64,000 nt of DNA from Eumeta japonica (GCA_005406025.1 BGZK01000751.1:62001-126000), one strand, 5' to 3'; positions 1-12,699 are shown, counted from the first letter of the stretch. Translations and numbers: made by a program. Notes: generated by a model from the letters alone, not told the origin.

Positions 1-130
1 GTGTATGCTCATTCGTGTATTACTCAAAGTTTTACTTCCCTTTTTCCCTTTGCCATTCTAAGGGAGGAAACTTTTCCTTCCCTTAGATAGGCAAAGAAAA
101 ACTCCGCGTTCATCGCACTTATTCAAGAAC

Positions 131-590
131 CATCTTTTGCTCGCGACTCCGCCTGCGTAGATATCCAATAAATTATTTTATTTTTTATATCGACCGACCA
201 AGCTGTTAACCATGATCCCAATATTGTTTCTTTTTTTTTAATTTGAGTTCTGCCTTCGTTTTCGATTCCGATTCTGGTCCCGATCTTTAATTTCGATTTT
301 GCTCAAAATATACATAATTCCCCAGCGATTCCAACCGTATGGATATTCAACGAATTTTTTCGTCTTTTATATCGGCCAATTACCACCCACGATTCTAATC
401 TCGGTCTTGTTTTCGATTCCATAACAGAAGCGCCTATATTCTTACAACAAAATCACAAATGTTACCGCATTTTTTTTTATGAAACGATTTCACACTCTAT
501 CTTGATCTCGATTCCGCTCGCTATTCTGATATCAAACCGATGTTGAACTTGAACCTCTCTTAAGCACTGTTGTTACCAATAATCAAAAGA
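131..590 (+). repeat. Dispersed lepidopteran repeat (CCCGCGGC family), diverged copy
   Basis: The segment opens with CTTTTGCTCGCGACTCCGCC, a diverged form of the common lepidopteran opening CTTTTGCCCGCGGCTTCGCC. It continues with the TTCGATTCCGATT-rich body and the GTTGAACTTGAACCTCTCTT block shared with the copies near 14.0 and 45.2 kb. It has no coding potential. The family identification is from memory of the motif, and the boundaries are approximate. Confidence 0.6.
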
Positions 591-1014
591 TCTTTCCCTC
601 ATTGTATTTCTTTGTTGTCTATACACCTCAATTTTTATTACCCATTGAAACGCGAAAATGTACATGTAATTTAAAATTTCAAGATTTGTTAAGAGATATC
701 TGTAAACTGTCGACAGCTCATCAAAATAAAAACCGCCTTCGAAATCCTATTTAATTATTTTTTTATACAGTCCTCAAAATAACTAATTAGTTTTGTAGTT
801 GGTTACAGCTGAAACCGCGTTCCAGAAATTCGCTACTGAACAGATATTTCGGCAACTTATCAATAACTTTTCTTTTTAACATCAAATTGTAATGAAATAA
901 AGTGTATTATTTATCGCTTCAGGCAAAGTTTAACGGTATGAAAATCTGTTTATAGTTTTCGGTAATTCGGGTGGTAGTTGCTACAAAACTGGAGAATCGG
1001 GCAATATTAAATTT
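591..1014. other. AT-rich stretch, nothing recognised
   Basis: I see no coding potential, RNA gene or clear repeat here, only AT-rich sequence with short homopolymer runs. Confidence 0.5.
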
Positions 1015-1180
1015 AAAACAATTGGAATAAGATATTTTCCTGCGATAAAATGGAGTTTATATTTAAAATTAGACCTCTACTAATACATCGGTGAAAACTG
1101 CATTCAACCCTATGCAGTAGTTATTGGATGATGCAGTTACAAACATACAAGCAGACAGACAGGCGATATTTCTTAAAACT
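1015..1180 (+). repeat. Repeat tail fragment
   Basis: The phrase ATCGGTGAAAACTGCAT followed by CAGACAGACAG matches the 3' tail of a common lepidopteran dispersed repeat, in which a ...GTAGTTTT... segment precedes a CAGACAGACAG run. The 5' part is not identifiable. The assignment rests on these short motifs only. Confidence 0.4.
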
Positions 1181-1256
1181 GTTTTTTGGTCTCTGTTGCT
1201 CTAACGAAGATCCCCATATTAGTTTTTTCCAATATCTATAATATACAGACATTTGT

Positions 1257-1545
1257 AATAGCTTTTGCTCGCAAGTTCGTCCGCGTGGATTACAATATTG
1301 ATACCATTTTAGAAGCGCTTGTGGCTTTTATTCATATTTTTCCTACACGACCATTTTAAATAACCTCCCTAATGTATGAAAGGCAATACTACGGAGAGGT
1401 GAAGCTGTATCTCTGGTTCTACCTAACAGAATTTGTTGAAACATAGCTTAAATGTTAAGTTGAACCCCAAACTATGAAACTTCATCAAAATTCGTTTAGC
1501 GGTTTTTGCGTAATACGGTAACAAGCATACAGACAGACAGAAAAA
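1257..1545 (+). repeat. Dispersed lepidopteran repeat (CCCGCGGC family)
   Basis: It begins GCTTTTGCTCGCAAGTTCGT then CCGCGTGG. It ends with the tail TCAAAATTCGTTTAGCGG, TTTTTGCGTAATACGG and a CAGACAGACAG run. Head and tail both match the family, so this looks like one full-length but diverged copy of about 290 bp. It does not encode a protein. Confidence 0.6.
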
Positions 1546-2279
1546 AAATCTAAAAATTGATGTTTTGGTTTCTGTTGCTCTCATAAAGACCTCCGATATG
1601 ATATAAATCAGTTCTCGAAAATATTCGATCGGTACGATTAGTTCAAAAATGGTACAAAAAATATGGCACAAAGTGCCCCACGCTTTTTTCACAATAATAC
1701 TAATGTTTTTCATTCATTATTCTATTTATACATTAAGAATTATTTTTCACTTCAGTGCGATTTATCACTAAAGCGTGTTTTTTAAACTATATTTTATTTC
1801 TCCACAATATTGGTTAGGTGGCGCGTAATATAGTATTATTGTAAATTGATTATATCTACTTCGAACCTACCAAACAAGTAGACGTATATGGTTTGTAAGA
1901 GGCCACAAAAACAACCATTTCCCTCAATCTTGTATGCCGCTTGCGCATTAAATAGAGATTCTTATACTACGCATTGCATTAGCTTATGTCTTATAATGTT
2001 CTTGAATCGTTTTAAAAGTATCACATAATAAAATATTGGGCACCATTCGTATCCCACGACAAAATCCAATAGCACATTGTCCATTATGTCATACGACTAA
2101 TGTGCTTTCACAATACTCATTTACCTTTTGTTTTTACACCCGTTCGAAGTTAGTAACCGAACGTCTTCCAGACTTTATTTTGCCGCGTTCCCTATTACAG
2201 TGCAGACATTTACTAAGATATAGCGAAATAAATAAGACGGAGGAAGCAAAAATACCGAATTTATATTATTTACGCTAAC
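1546..2279. other. AT-rich stretch, nothing recognised
   Basis: Short open frames here have no domain features and look random. No RNA gene or clear repeat was seen. Confidence 0.5.
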
Positions 2280-2710
2280 TAAGGATGAGTAATGGCGGAT
2301 AGAAGGCGCGCGACGTAACACCGTCTTTCGTATGATTTTTGACGTGACAACGTCTTAAATTAGGTTGCGGCTGGGAGTCACTTATGAAAAAGGTGTAACG
2401 CTCGGTAACGTAACGATGAGTCACCGAACGAGAGAGAGGCCCGCCGAATGCCTTGCGTCTCTCTCCCACTCAACTATGATCGGTCTGCCGCGCGCTGCAC
2501 TAGAGAATTAGTGCATAGCTTGCAAATGTATTGCAAGTTATTGTATGTATATTTGTATATAAATACGTATGTTGTGTAAAGGTAAAAATAAAATTTTGTT
2601 AATATGAAATTCAGTGCGAGATTCTTTGTATAAATTAATGTTTTAAATATAATTCTTTGTATAAATAAATGTTTTAAATTGTTACTATTATTTCATCCTT
2701 CTTCCTACTA
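2280..2710 (+). repeat. GC-richer dispersed repeat, copy 1 (called X here)
   Basis: About 430 bp shared with an inverted, internally deleted copy near 42.6-42.8 kb. Shared blocks include TGACAACGTCTTAAATTA, CGGTAACGTAACGATG (CGTAACGTAACGATTT in the other copy), ACTATGATCGGTCT and CATAGCTTGCAAATGTATTG. The 3' side ends in two imperfect direct repeats of TTTGTATAAATTAATGTTTT. The unit has no long open frame. The short terminal direct repeats and an AATAAAATTTTG stretch would suit a non-autonomous retroelement, but the class is not resolved. A GTTGTCACGTAAAACTTTCG phrase at about 2756 may belong to it, so the right boundary is uncertain. Confidence 0.65.
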
Positions 2711-4639
2711 TACGAATGAATATTCACATTAAAATGATTTTACCATTCAAAGTCGTTGTCACGTAAAACTTTCGCCCGTATACCGACTTTACAGGCAACC
2801 AAATTATTTTTCTCTATGCCCGTCGCCCTTAAATTGATTCGTTTAGCTTTTTCACGTTATCGTAAACTGTATAACGAACTCACGTTTTTAAATATCAACT
2901 GTAGCTCGCAACGATTGCCCGATCAAAGTCAATAACGTATGGTTATGTGTATTTTTCTTTTTTAGCTTTATGTTTAATTTAAGGCACGTTTCCCTTTTTC
3001 TTCGCGAGGTACCCTTGATAATCCCCTTAAAGGTCGCGCTGAGAAAAACGGGTTCGCGCCGCGTGCTCGAGAGGGCGTATTAGTATCTAACTAACAACAT
3101 GTTGCCGGGTAATATACAGCGCCATAATTCTTTTTCCTGATAATAAGGTTGCACTGCATTTTATTACATAATATATTATCTATTACAACTGTAGACGTAC
3201 TTCTGTATGATTTAGTTACCACTTTTGTCTTTATGCTTTCATTCATGTTATCATTGTATCTATTTATTTATGCATGTATGTTGGAATGAATCATGTCATA
3301 ATAAGTTAATTCATATTTTAAACAAATAAGCAAATCTTTAATTGGATAATAGTAATATGACAGGCATAACTCGTTTAGGCTGATTACGTACATTTAATAA
3401 TTGTCGCTATCCTGTGAAAACTCCTTGACAACTAACGGTAAAAGTAGCCTATTTAGGATACTGTCTTTATTACTGTTTCACAAGTACAGAAAATGTATAA
3501 ATCTCGAATGCGACAGTAGTGCAAACGTAATATAAAGCTCAAGCTCATTATAATCAGCACTAACTCTTCTGCCACGATAACGATATAAGGCATTTTTAAC
3601 AGCCAATTATAAATGTAATTAGTCTGCGCTTTCGTCACATTATTGTCGTTTATAAGGTTTTAAAATCGAGCCGGAGATTTTAGATCATTTCATGGGAATA
3701 ACAATGAAACGTTTTTTTTTACTCATGTCGAGGGTCTAATATTTACTACGAATATAAAATAAGACTTGGTTTGACAATCTAAGCGTATATTGTGCATTCA
3801 AATACAATTGATGTTGTTTTAGATTTTTGCCTGTCTAAGATAACATTTTTATAACATTTTTCTTTCATCTTTTGGTCAAAAGCGCGTTCACGACGTCCAG
3901 AATTGACAGCCGGGCCAACGCTGAACTTTTCATACAAATTAGCATATATTTCCAACCCCTTGATACTCTACCAATATTGAAGCTTTTTTTTTAAAGTAAT
4001 TTTTATATAGCTAGGACTGTACGTTTCAATTTTTCATATATTTTGAAAAAAAAAAAATATATATATATTGTTCAAAATATATGAATATATATCCTTAATT
4101 GAAATCTAATTTTCCAGTTCAAATTATTGGTCTTTTTTTTTTCGGTGATTCAAAATGAATAATAAGTCGATTAATTGAAAAAAGTAAAGAATGTACAATC
4201 CTAGCTTATGCTTTGCTGGAAAAAATTAGACCACAATTATGTAAATCAGTGATGGTTTAGAGGGCAGAAACGTTACGGCCCGAAATACAAATTTGCGCAT
4301 AAATTAGCAAGCATTTCGTGAAATACCTATTTTTTGTTGAAATCAGAGCTGTACTTTCTCTCTTACTTTACAAGATACGAGACGGGTGTTTTTTTTTAAT
4401 TGAAATTTATTCAAATGCTAACTCATTGGTCAGTTCCCGTGTGGTTAGGATTTAAATTTACTTATTTCCCATCCACTACTTACCTACTGCATGGTAACCA
4501 CTGTTCATCAATGGGTATTTTAGAAAGCAATGTCAGGCCAAAGACAACGCGAAGCATTGCCTACACCTAAATGATAAATGCATCGCTTATTTAATTTCGA
4601 TTCGAGTCGTTTTTAGTGTTTCATACTTGAAAATAAATT
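2711..4639. other. AT-rich non-coding stretch
   Basis: No gene recognised. At about 4009-4025 and 4190-4208 there is a weak inverted repeat (AGCTAGGACTGTAC facing GTACAATCCTAGCT). A short AT dinucleotide run lies near 4057-4070. Several small open frames lack any motif. Confidence 0.5.
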
Positions 4640-5690
4640 CTTATGGGATCACTTCGTTGGCCGTCTGTTTGTCTGATAAGGCCTTTTTTCTCAGGAATAC
4701 GTGGAGGCATAAAATTGAAATCGTTATAAAATTCTTACGTCTACAGTTTGCTGAAGCTGCAAAAAAAAAATCGAGTTTCTAATTAACGTAATAAAAAAGA
4801 GCCATTTGGCCGAAATGGAAGTAGATTTCATTTTATTTTCAATAGGTCTTTTTATTTGTTGGTTATTGCAAGGATTAAGCAGTAGAAATATCTAATTTTC
4901 GGATTTTTAAAATATAAAAATGCTGTAATTTCTAAAGTAGTTGGTTTAGCTTTTGGCGATTTGACTCAAATTTGAACTCGACTTTTTTAATCGTCCATAG
5001 AACGCGCATGTTGAGGCTCATTAAAATCTCTAAAGAATTGTAAACGCTGTCGTGCTGACAAGCCCCTAGTTATATCGTATATGTACGTATAAACTTTTGA
5101 ACTACATCTATTTTCTGACTCAGCTCATCGAGTTAAGTCGGAAAACAGCAAAATTTTTCAAAAGTTGCGTCATGAGGACAAATACAATAGTTAGATTTTT
5201 ATGGAATCTACTAATATGTTCATTTTTGTCGTATATTTTGATTCTCGCAAATCAATCATCAACAGGGTACTTCCCATCGATTTTGAATTATTCATCAAAG
5301 TGCAAGGCTTTAACATAATTTAAGGAAAAAAAATTTTAAATAGCCAATTTTTTTTTGGTGATTACAATTTCACATTTGCACTTGTAGGATGGATCGTGAT
5401 GTAAATTGTTATATGGAAAATATTTTTCCACTTCTAGGTACGAAAATTTAAGGTTTTTAAAAATTCGGATGTACAATTTTTTTTTAACTTCCGATAAAGA
5501 AAAATAGAAAAAGTTTTGGAATTCTGTGACCTATATTTCGCCAGTATCGCTAACAAAAACAGGCAAAATCGTCGATGAAATTTGATTTGATGATGATAAT
5601 AGTGCAAAACGATTTGATAAATGTAATATCTATTTATATACGCAATTAAGTTTATACGGAACCCTCAGGATACGAGTACGGGCTTTTTTC
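4640..5690 (+). repeat. GGTTCCG/GGCCGGTTTTT-type dispersed repeat, long copy
   Basis: The 5' part reads GGCCGTCTGTTTGTCTGATA, then a TTTTTTCTCAGGAATACGTG phrase. The 3' part reads GTTTATACGGAACCCTCAGG followed by CGAGTACGGGCTTTTTT. The copy at 25.1-25.7 kb has the same order of motifs. It has no long reading frame. Boundaries are approximate and the element class is unknown to me. Confidence 0.55.
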
Positions 5691-5781
5691 TAAAAGTAGT
5701 TATTTTCCTCATCAATATAATTGATCGTAGTCGCAGTGAAATAAATCAAGAAAATCCCGAGATAAACTAACTATAAAGCAT

Positions 5782-5991
5782 CTACACTCTCGGCATTAGG
5801 GTCTTCCAGTGGTCGGCCCCGCGACGAACTTTGTCTGTGTCGAAGGTAAAGAATGACCCTTTTTGTAGTCCTCTTTCAATCATGGGCTTCTGCCACTTTT
5901 TCGTGGTTTCGGTCCAGTACGAGTGTGCGGTTAAAGTTATGTTGATATATAACAGTTTGATTGTCGGAATGTTTGAAAATATGTTAAGCAT
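5782..5991 (-). other. Short open frame (69 codons) in a GC-richer patch, possible exon or retropseudogene fragment
   Basis: On the minus strand, codons from about 5935 down to a TAG at 5782-5784 encode a polar, mixed-composition sequence with features such as SYWTETTKKW, FFTFDTDKVRR and DHWKTLMPRV. This differs from the low-complexity translations elsewhere in the window, and the DNA is less AT-rich than its flanks. I do not recognise the family. There is no clear splice acceptor just upstream, and the first 20 or so codons are AT-rich and look like non-coding read-through. It could be the last exon of an unseen gene, a fragment of a retrocopy, or chance. No function is assigned. Confidence 0.25.
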
Positions 5992-7220
5992 ATTTTTAAA
6001 TTGTAATTATTGTTTGTGTAATGTTGATGGTAATCTAATATCAAAATAAAAAAAAACGACTGAAATTTTAAAAAATCACATGACAAATGCTTTAAATATA
6101 CATTGATGTCTTTATATTTAAAAAAGTGTATTAATAGGAATAGGTATGCATATTTACAAATGGCTTATGAGGATATTTCAATAGTCCATACACTTACAAT
6201 GTATTTGTGAATTGCTTTTTATAAAATACGACATATATTTTTTTAAATTATATTAATAATGAATTTTAAAATAATTCTCAGAAAAAAGTACAGACGTACA
6301 AACAGGTCTAAAAATAATTAATTGTTGATGTTAAAGTTGAAAGGATCAAGTTGTACACGGCTGCATCGGTGTTAGAGAGTGGTTGACCAATCACTTCGAG
6401 TGAATCCCCGAACTTGACGCATGTCGTCATTCAAAGCATCGTGAGTATAGAGCGGCGCACGCATGCGGGAACAGAGAGCTATTTATCACAGCGACAGTAT
6501 TCCGTTAGGAGGTGTCATTTACAAAAAAAACTGTTCGATTGCGAGAAGGACCACGAGCACAAAAGGTACCGCACAAATGACATTTAAAAACATGCCGGTC
6601 TAGTCACTAGTTATTAATTAAAATACAGAGTGACTAAATTACTATACTTTTTACTAAAATGTGTATATTTTTTTCTTTCTTTTGGAAGACTGAGACGCCT
6701 AAAACTTAAATTTATGTTATTTTGAGACAATATATTGGATCTTTATTCTTTCCATAGTCATGAATACTTTCAGATCGTTCGGCTTGTAAACTTTGAGTAT
6801 AAGAGGTGAAAAGTTTTTTTTTTAAATTTTAATGGAGGCTAATCTTATTAGTATAAGTTTGATATTATTAGTAATATTTTGAATTTTAGGATACAAACTT
6901 TTCAAACTAACCACATAATACAAGATAATTTGTAGTACGTCCGCTATTTATAAATTGCCCCATTACCAATGTGAATAAAACGTACTTCACCATAGACGAG
7001 TAACTTTGGCCTTCATCCACTATGTTCAATTTCAATTCGATAGCCTGTATGTAACATTAGGTAATATCTTCTCAGATAAACAACCATAATACAAACGAGA
7101 CAAAAAGAGGGACAGAAAGACGAATGGGGAGACAGTCAAATGCCGAAGGTTATTCATAAGAATGTCGTCTGTGACTTCTTAAGTATGGAACTCCAAAGAG
7201 AGAAAACAAAAATAAATTAT
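5992..7220. other. Non-coding stretch with a small GC-richer patch
   Basis: Mostly AT-rich. The patch at about 6345-6570 is less AT-rich (for example GAGCGGCGCACGCATGCGG) and could be regulatory, but no promoter or exon structure is clear. The rest holds nothing I recognise. Confidence 0.4.
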
Positions 7221-8105
7221 GAAAACCGGACAAGTGCGAGTTGACCTAGCGTAAAAAGTTTCCGTACAATAAATATGTCTAACGTATTTTTTTAAGTCTG
7301 ACCGAAATTTGTTTATAGAGCTGCAAAAGTAAGTTTGTACCCATAATATTAAGAGATTTATCGTGTTATTTTAAGACGATAGACTAATTATAAATTTTCC
7401 TTTAATCTGCGAGTACATTTTTTTATTTTATCAAAATTTTAGTTAGGGTAGTTAAAGTCAAAATGGTGAATATTTATCTATTTATTTAAAATTGAAAAAA
7501 AAATACATAAATTATAAAAAACCACACATAAATATAAAACTGTCATATTTTTTTTCTTTAATTTATAAATTATTTATATCTTTTAAACTTGCGGAATTTA
7601 AATAATTTACTATATTGCTGCCGGTTCTCTTATTCTACGCTCCGTAACTTTTTTCCTGTTAAGTTTGAGCGAAAAACATAAAAAAAAACTTATTTTGTAG
7701 AGAATTTAATATCCTACAAGATTAAGTGGACGAAAATTCTAAAAAAAATTTAAACACTATTGTTTTAATAGTAAAAAATTACATTTATTCCTGAAAATTT
7801 GGCAGATGTTTTTGAGTCAAAGACACTTTTGGGACAAAATTACTCAAATAAATAAAATATATACAATTTCATTTGATCAAAGAACACAGCATATTTTGCA
7901 ACTTTTTTTTAATAATTGATTTGGCCCTCAAAAGCGATATTCAAAATTTATTTACTTAAGTTACAGTATTTATATTTGGGTCATAAAAATTCATGTGTAT
8001 ACCATACCAACTTTTCAATTTAACCCGTCGAGGAGATTCGGAGCAAATCGTCTGTAACAGACGAACAGACAGACACACGTGTGATCGTATGAAGTTTCCT
8101 TTCCT
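7221..8105 (-). repeat. GGCCGGTTTTT-type dispersed repeat, reverse copy
   Basis: On the plus strand it starts AAAACCGGACAAGTGCGAG, the reverse complement of the family's CTCGCACTTGGCCGGTTTT ending. It finishes with the reverse complement of the family's CTGTCTGTTCGTCTGT opening near 8055-8075. About 885 bp with very AT-rich interior. No coding capacity. It abuts the LINE relic that follows. Confidence 0.6.
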
Positions 8106-8154
8106 TCAAATCAAATGAAAAATATGTTTTTTTCGTAAGTAATGAAATTACGCT

Positions 8155-8960
8155 TGAAATACGTCATTAATAAATTCTTTTCGACGTCACCACCCATTCC
8201 AAATGCTGATTCACCTAGAGAAGAATGGGCAAGAAACTCAAGACTTGCTCTTCTTACTCATCATCACAAAAGATTTAGTAATTAATGATTCGGTCGACAT
8301 TTAAAATAATATTAAATAATCTGATAGCTGAGCAGTTCAAAATCAGGGCTTTTTCATTAAAATATTCCGACACAGCATAATAGCCCTTGCCATATAACTT
8401 TCTTTTAACGAAACGTTTAAACTCGGCAAATGGCAAATTTTGAATTTCAGCTAGGATCTTATTATAGAAGTGCACATACAGCCCCCTAAGTGATTTATTA
8501 ACTTTACTTAGTCGGGTCTTATGAGCAGCAAGATCGTTCTTACGTCTAGTTTCATTCGAATGTACGGAACGAAAGATCACAGAAATAGATAAAGAAACTA
8601 TTTCTATCTACCATAAGGTATTTACACACCCTCATAGAAGATCATAGCAAGTGGTTATTTACCATCGACGCACAAGAAGGAGAGAAATCCACAAGAATCT
8701 CTCTCAGGTCCGTGTGTTTCAATAGAGAATTGCCACTAAAGAAAAATCGCTAATGGTGGATCTGCCTTTAGTGAATCCGATTTGCTTTTCATGTAGAAGA
8801 CTGTGGGGCATGAAATATAAAAGCATTTAATTGAGCACCGTCTTTTTGAAAGTTTTCTTCGATGCGGGTGCCGCCGACAACGGTCTATAATTAGTTTACT
8901 GACCTGTGATCTCACTTCAAAGTAGGAATTATTTTTCTTTCGTTGGTTTACTTGCAATGT
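8155..8960 (-). mobile_element. Non-LTR retrotransposon relic (jockey-like), internally deleted
   Basis: Two homologous pieces are joined. From about 8890 down to 8720 the minus strand encodes a reverse-transcriptase segment starting NYRPLS and containing LLHEKQIGFTKGRST, interrupted by one stop. From 8580 down to 8275 it encodes the typical carboxy terminus, with TRLSKVNKSLRGLYVHFYNK and FKRFVKRKLYGKGYYAVSEY, ending at a stop near 8275. The palm domain with the catalytic aspartates is missing between them. The 3' untranslated part (about 8155-8275) resembles those of the copies at 18.4 and 38.5 kb. It is a 5'-truncated, deleted and inactive insertion. Confidence 0.7.
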
Positions 8961-9128
8961 TATTTGTACGCGTCACTTAAATGTTAGAAGCACATTTTTT
9001 TAACACGTTGTCATAACTTTTTCAATGCACATACAGAAGAATCGATTTGATTTGGGAATATTTATCCGGTGTACTTAATCCAGTACGAACATTAATATTT
9101 TCAAGAAATGAGACAACCATTACCAAAA

Positions 9129-9169
<41 letters not shown>

Positions 9170-10300
9170 TAAATTTAAATTTAAATTTCGACTACACTTA
9201 CCCTTATATTTTCATCTCCTATTTTACAATGTTTTTTGAGATTAATAAATAAAAATTATGTTCCTATATGCTTATGCTTTTAGAAATAAGCTTGATAAAA
9301 ACTTCTGTATTGTATAAGGTCCTTGGCCCTTAACAATTCCACCATTTCAAGATGAACATATGAACATTCAGGTGTTTATGTGAACATGTCACGATGAATA
9401 AAAGAACGTTGTATTAGTGTACATAATAATATATTTTCTGAAAATGTACTGATGCATACAAAGGTTTCGTTTGTCTTTGTCCAGTCGTAATGAAAAACTA
9501 AAATACAAGGAGTACGATAAGTCGATAAATGGTCTATCGCTAATTTACTTGTCACGTACTAAACCGGTTATTTATGTGATTGTTATTTTCGAGAAACATA
9601 ACAAAATAATAGTCGAGATATACATTCTCAACGTTTAGCCATTGTGGTCTAATGTTGCATATTGGTAGCTATTTAATTATACGGCAGTAGTAGGACATGA
9701 TTAGATTGACAAGACTTCGACTTTAAAGGCAAAATTATAATGGAAAGTTAATTTTAATTCCCTTTATATGTTAGAAATAAATATTATCGATTTAGGGGTA
9801 AGCAGTGAATTGATATATAACGCTGTATTATTATATAATAAGTGTATATAAGTATATGCCACTAAAATATGATTTTAATGAACAGAAGAAATTGAAATTT
9901 TTAAGTTCATTAATTCGATGAAAATCATAGAGTTTCATTCATGTATTACAAGTATAGATATTATAACCCACTATAGAAAAATTTTTTTTGGTTATCTATT
10001 TATTGTGAAATGATTAAGTACACGATACGATTTATTAAAAAAAAAACAATATTTTTAAAATAAATAACACATCTATAGAAGTTTAAAGGCCTGGTCGGAA
10101 ACCACCATATCAAGAATTAAGCTGTTGCAAGTATAAAAAAATAGAACATCAAAATATGATTGATAATATAATTTCGCAAATTCTACACCAAAAGCCCATT
10201 AATGTGTTTATCATGATTAATTTCTCATACGCTGAAATTACTTAATTCGCCGTCGCTCTAATTACTCGAACGATGAAAAAAAAAGCGGACACGACACCGC
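8961..10300. other. AT-rich non-coding stretch
   Basis: Apart from the AT microsatellite listed separately, nothing is recognised: no gene, RNA or clear repeat. Confidence 0.5.
9130..9190. repeat. (AT)n microsatellite with (AAATTT)n tail
   Basis: About 37 bp of alternating TA are followed by a short AAATTT hexamer run. A simple repeat, likely length-polymorphic. Confidence 0.9.
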
Positions 10301-10600
10301 GTAATTTTACAGGCGCGCTAATTAATTAAAACTGTGAAGATGTCGCGTTCGCAGCGCCCTTCGCCGACGGCGGATAATATTTGCATTATTCAGGAGGCTT
10401 ACTTTCAAACGGAAAGCTATTATTACGTTTGTCTTTGTTTGGCCTCCGGGTTTGTCTTTTCAAGATGTAACTTTCCAGAAAGTTTGCGACTACGTGCACA
10501 TCTATACACGTTGTGTTTGTTCGTCGCTGCCGTGGCGCAGATAACACGAAGTACGGGTCGGCTTTTACTTACGAACACCTATAAATTTTGACTGTTTAAG
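10300..10600. promoter_or_regulatory. GC-richer island, candidate regulatory element
   Basis: The segment contains TGTCGCGTTCGCAGCGCCC and CGCCGACGGCGG in otherwise very AT-rich surroundings. An 85-codon open frame through it has no domain features. Islands like this in a gene-poor insect region are often conserved regulatory DNA or untranslated exons, but no direct evidence separates these options here. Confidence 0.25.
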
Positions 10601-10709
10601 AAATTTGCCGGAAGCATGAATATTGTCATACGATTTAATTGTAAATTGTGATCCCATTATATACTTGTTTATCCGACTACAGTGAAATCAAAAGAAGGGT
10701 CATGATTTT

Positions 10710-10935
10710 AGGAGCGTGTGTGAGGGTGTATTTATGTGTACGAGAGAGTGTCCTTTTCCCTTTCTCTTTGTCCGTACTTGTGTGTGTATTGGTGGTGTGT
10801 ATGTGTTTGTGTGTTAGCGTATGCGTGTGTGTGCATGCTTGCACGCGCGTCTGCATGTATGTTTATGCACACACGTGTGTGTATGTGTTTATGTGCGCAT
10901 ATACAGGTGGATGTAGACTATGCGGGTGTGTACGT
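10710..10935. repeat. Imperfect (TG)n-rich tract
   Basis: A run of interrupted GTGTGTRTG units about 225 bp long. Two overlapping open frames through it give Cys/Val-rich, low-complexity translations caused by the repeat, so I do not call a protein. Confidence 0.85.
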
Positions 10936-12339
10936 GTTAGTACGTAGAAGTAGTAGTAGTAGATATTTTAAGGACTGTCCGGGTATCGTTTTTGGAACAC
11001 AATATAGTTTCCTTAGAACAAATGAAGGTATCGGCTAACAAAAATGAGATTGTAGGATTTCATCGTCATTGGTATGAAATGAATACTACTAATAGCTCGT
11101 ATATGAGGAGCAGACTTGATTACATGTTTCGTCTTAGGCAACATGAAAAAGTTCATATGAAATTGTTGTAATACATATACTGTTTTAAATCACTAAGCTA
11201 CGATGAGTCTTATATTACAAGAGTAAACAGCTATAAAACGTCGAGCGGTACAATAGATAGCGCTTGTCCTCTTCATGTAAGATCATGAATTGCATAGCAG
11301 CAGTGACGCTCCACATGTTCTTAGTATCAGCTTGTCGCGTAGGACGCCTCGCAAGTCTTGTCCTCAGCTGCATGTCCCTTTCTATATAACTAAGTTAGGA
11401 AAGCACTCTCCTGTCCCTCGGCTGTCTCGACCGCCAGTACAGTGAGCTCAAACGCAAACAGAAATCTGGACGTATTTGGCTAGTCTTTACCAATTATTAA
11501 AGAATAAATTCTTCAAAATGTTTATTGAACGTGGAATAAATGTTTATTGTTCTTAATTCCTTTTTTTTTCCTCAACAACAACCTTTGCCGAAATTGTTTT
11601 TATAGAGTTAGAATTATTTATATTAATGCAATCTATAAAAAGAAATTAAAAGAATTAACGATAATTTATAACTAAATACGTAATTGTAACATCAAAATAC
11701 AAGTTAAAAGCACATAAAAACTGCGAAAACAGTTCTTATAACTCTGAGCCTTTAACACGCACTTTAATTTCTGATTGATTGCACAAAGTAACTACGATTT
11801 TTACAGATACGCGAATCCATATGCTTTTATCCGAGCTTAAATTTACTAACTATAGTTATCTGAGTCAATGTTTAAGCAGCCTTCCTATATATTTAAGGCA
11901 TTTATAACAATCTGCAGCCAATGGTTACGCGATATTTCTCTGTCCGTCCGTCCACTTAGATGAAAGCTCGTTAATCGAATTAGAGTCGCCACTCGAAACT
12001 TTTCTGCTCTAGCGATCATAGATTCTTTGAATATTATAATCTGCAAATTGCCACTTGAACTTGCTGATTTTACGATCGGTCACTCTAGTTCTTCTGCGGA
12101 TTTGGTAGCTTCGTATTTCATCTAGACATAAACCTTGAAAAATAGCTTTTACCATTGTTTCCGTATTTCACTGTTTCATATTTTCATCGTTTCAAATTTA
12201 ATGATTTTGAATTTGTTTACAAAACTATTTATTAATATTACTATTTAAGTTACTTGGATTGACTGATTCCATTGTTACTGACCCTCTACGTTCTAAGCAT
12301 TGTTTTGTGTACATTATATATTTTCTTTATTTAGTACTT
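10936..12339. other. Non-coding stretch
   Basis: No gene recognised. A patch at about 11,225-11,470 is less AT-rich and includes CTATATAACTAAGTTAG, which might be a degraded LTR or promoter, but there is no second LTR or downstream coding sequence. The rest is AT-rich and unremarkable. Confidence 0.35.
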
Positions 12340-12650
12340 TTTTTTTTCAGCGACTCCGTCCGTTCATTATTCGTATCGACCGCTCATGAAGCACATTCTA
12401 TTTATTTCTATTCTTTTCTATTCATTCTATGTATTTCAAATGAGAAATCCCCGTAAAATTGATGAAATAACGATTACGTTTAAAATTAAAAAATAATCTA
12501 CGGCACCTATCGGAATAAAAACTATCCTATTTTTGAAATTAGACCAAATTACATACAGTATGCAAAATTTCATTAAGATTGCTTAAGTAATTAGTTTATC
12601 GCGGACCAACACTGTGATAAGTAAATTTTATATAAGATATTCTACATGGT
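12340..12650 (+). repeat. Dispersed lepidopteran repeat (GCGACTCCGTCCG family)
   Basis: It starts TTCAGCGACTCCGTCCG. Its tail carries AAAACTATCCTATTTTTGAA, then GCGGACCAACACTGTGATA. Both phrases match the head and tail of a widespread lepidopteran repeat as I remember it. No protein is encoded. Confidence 0.55.
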
Positions 12651-12699
12651 ATTTTGATACAAAATCATATTACTGTGCATAATAATAATAATATAATTC

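Noticed and set aside
10648..11038. Overlapping 99- and 100-codon frames rich in Cys and Val
   Set aside because: They are translations of an imperfect TG repeat in two frames and carry no independent signal.
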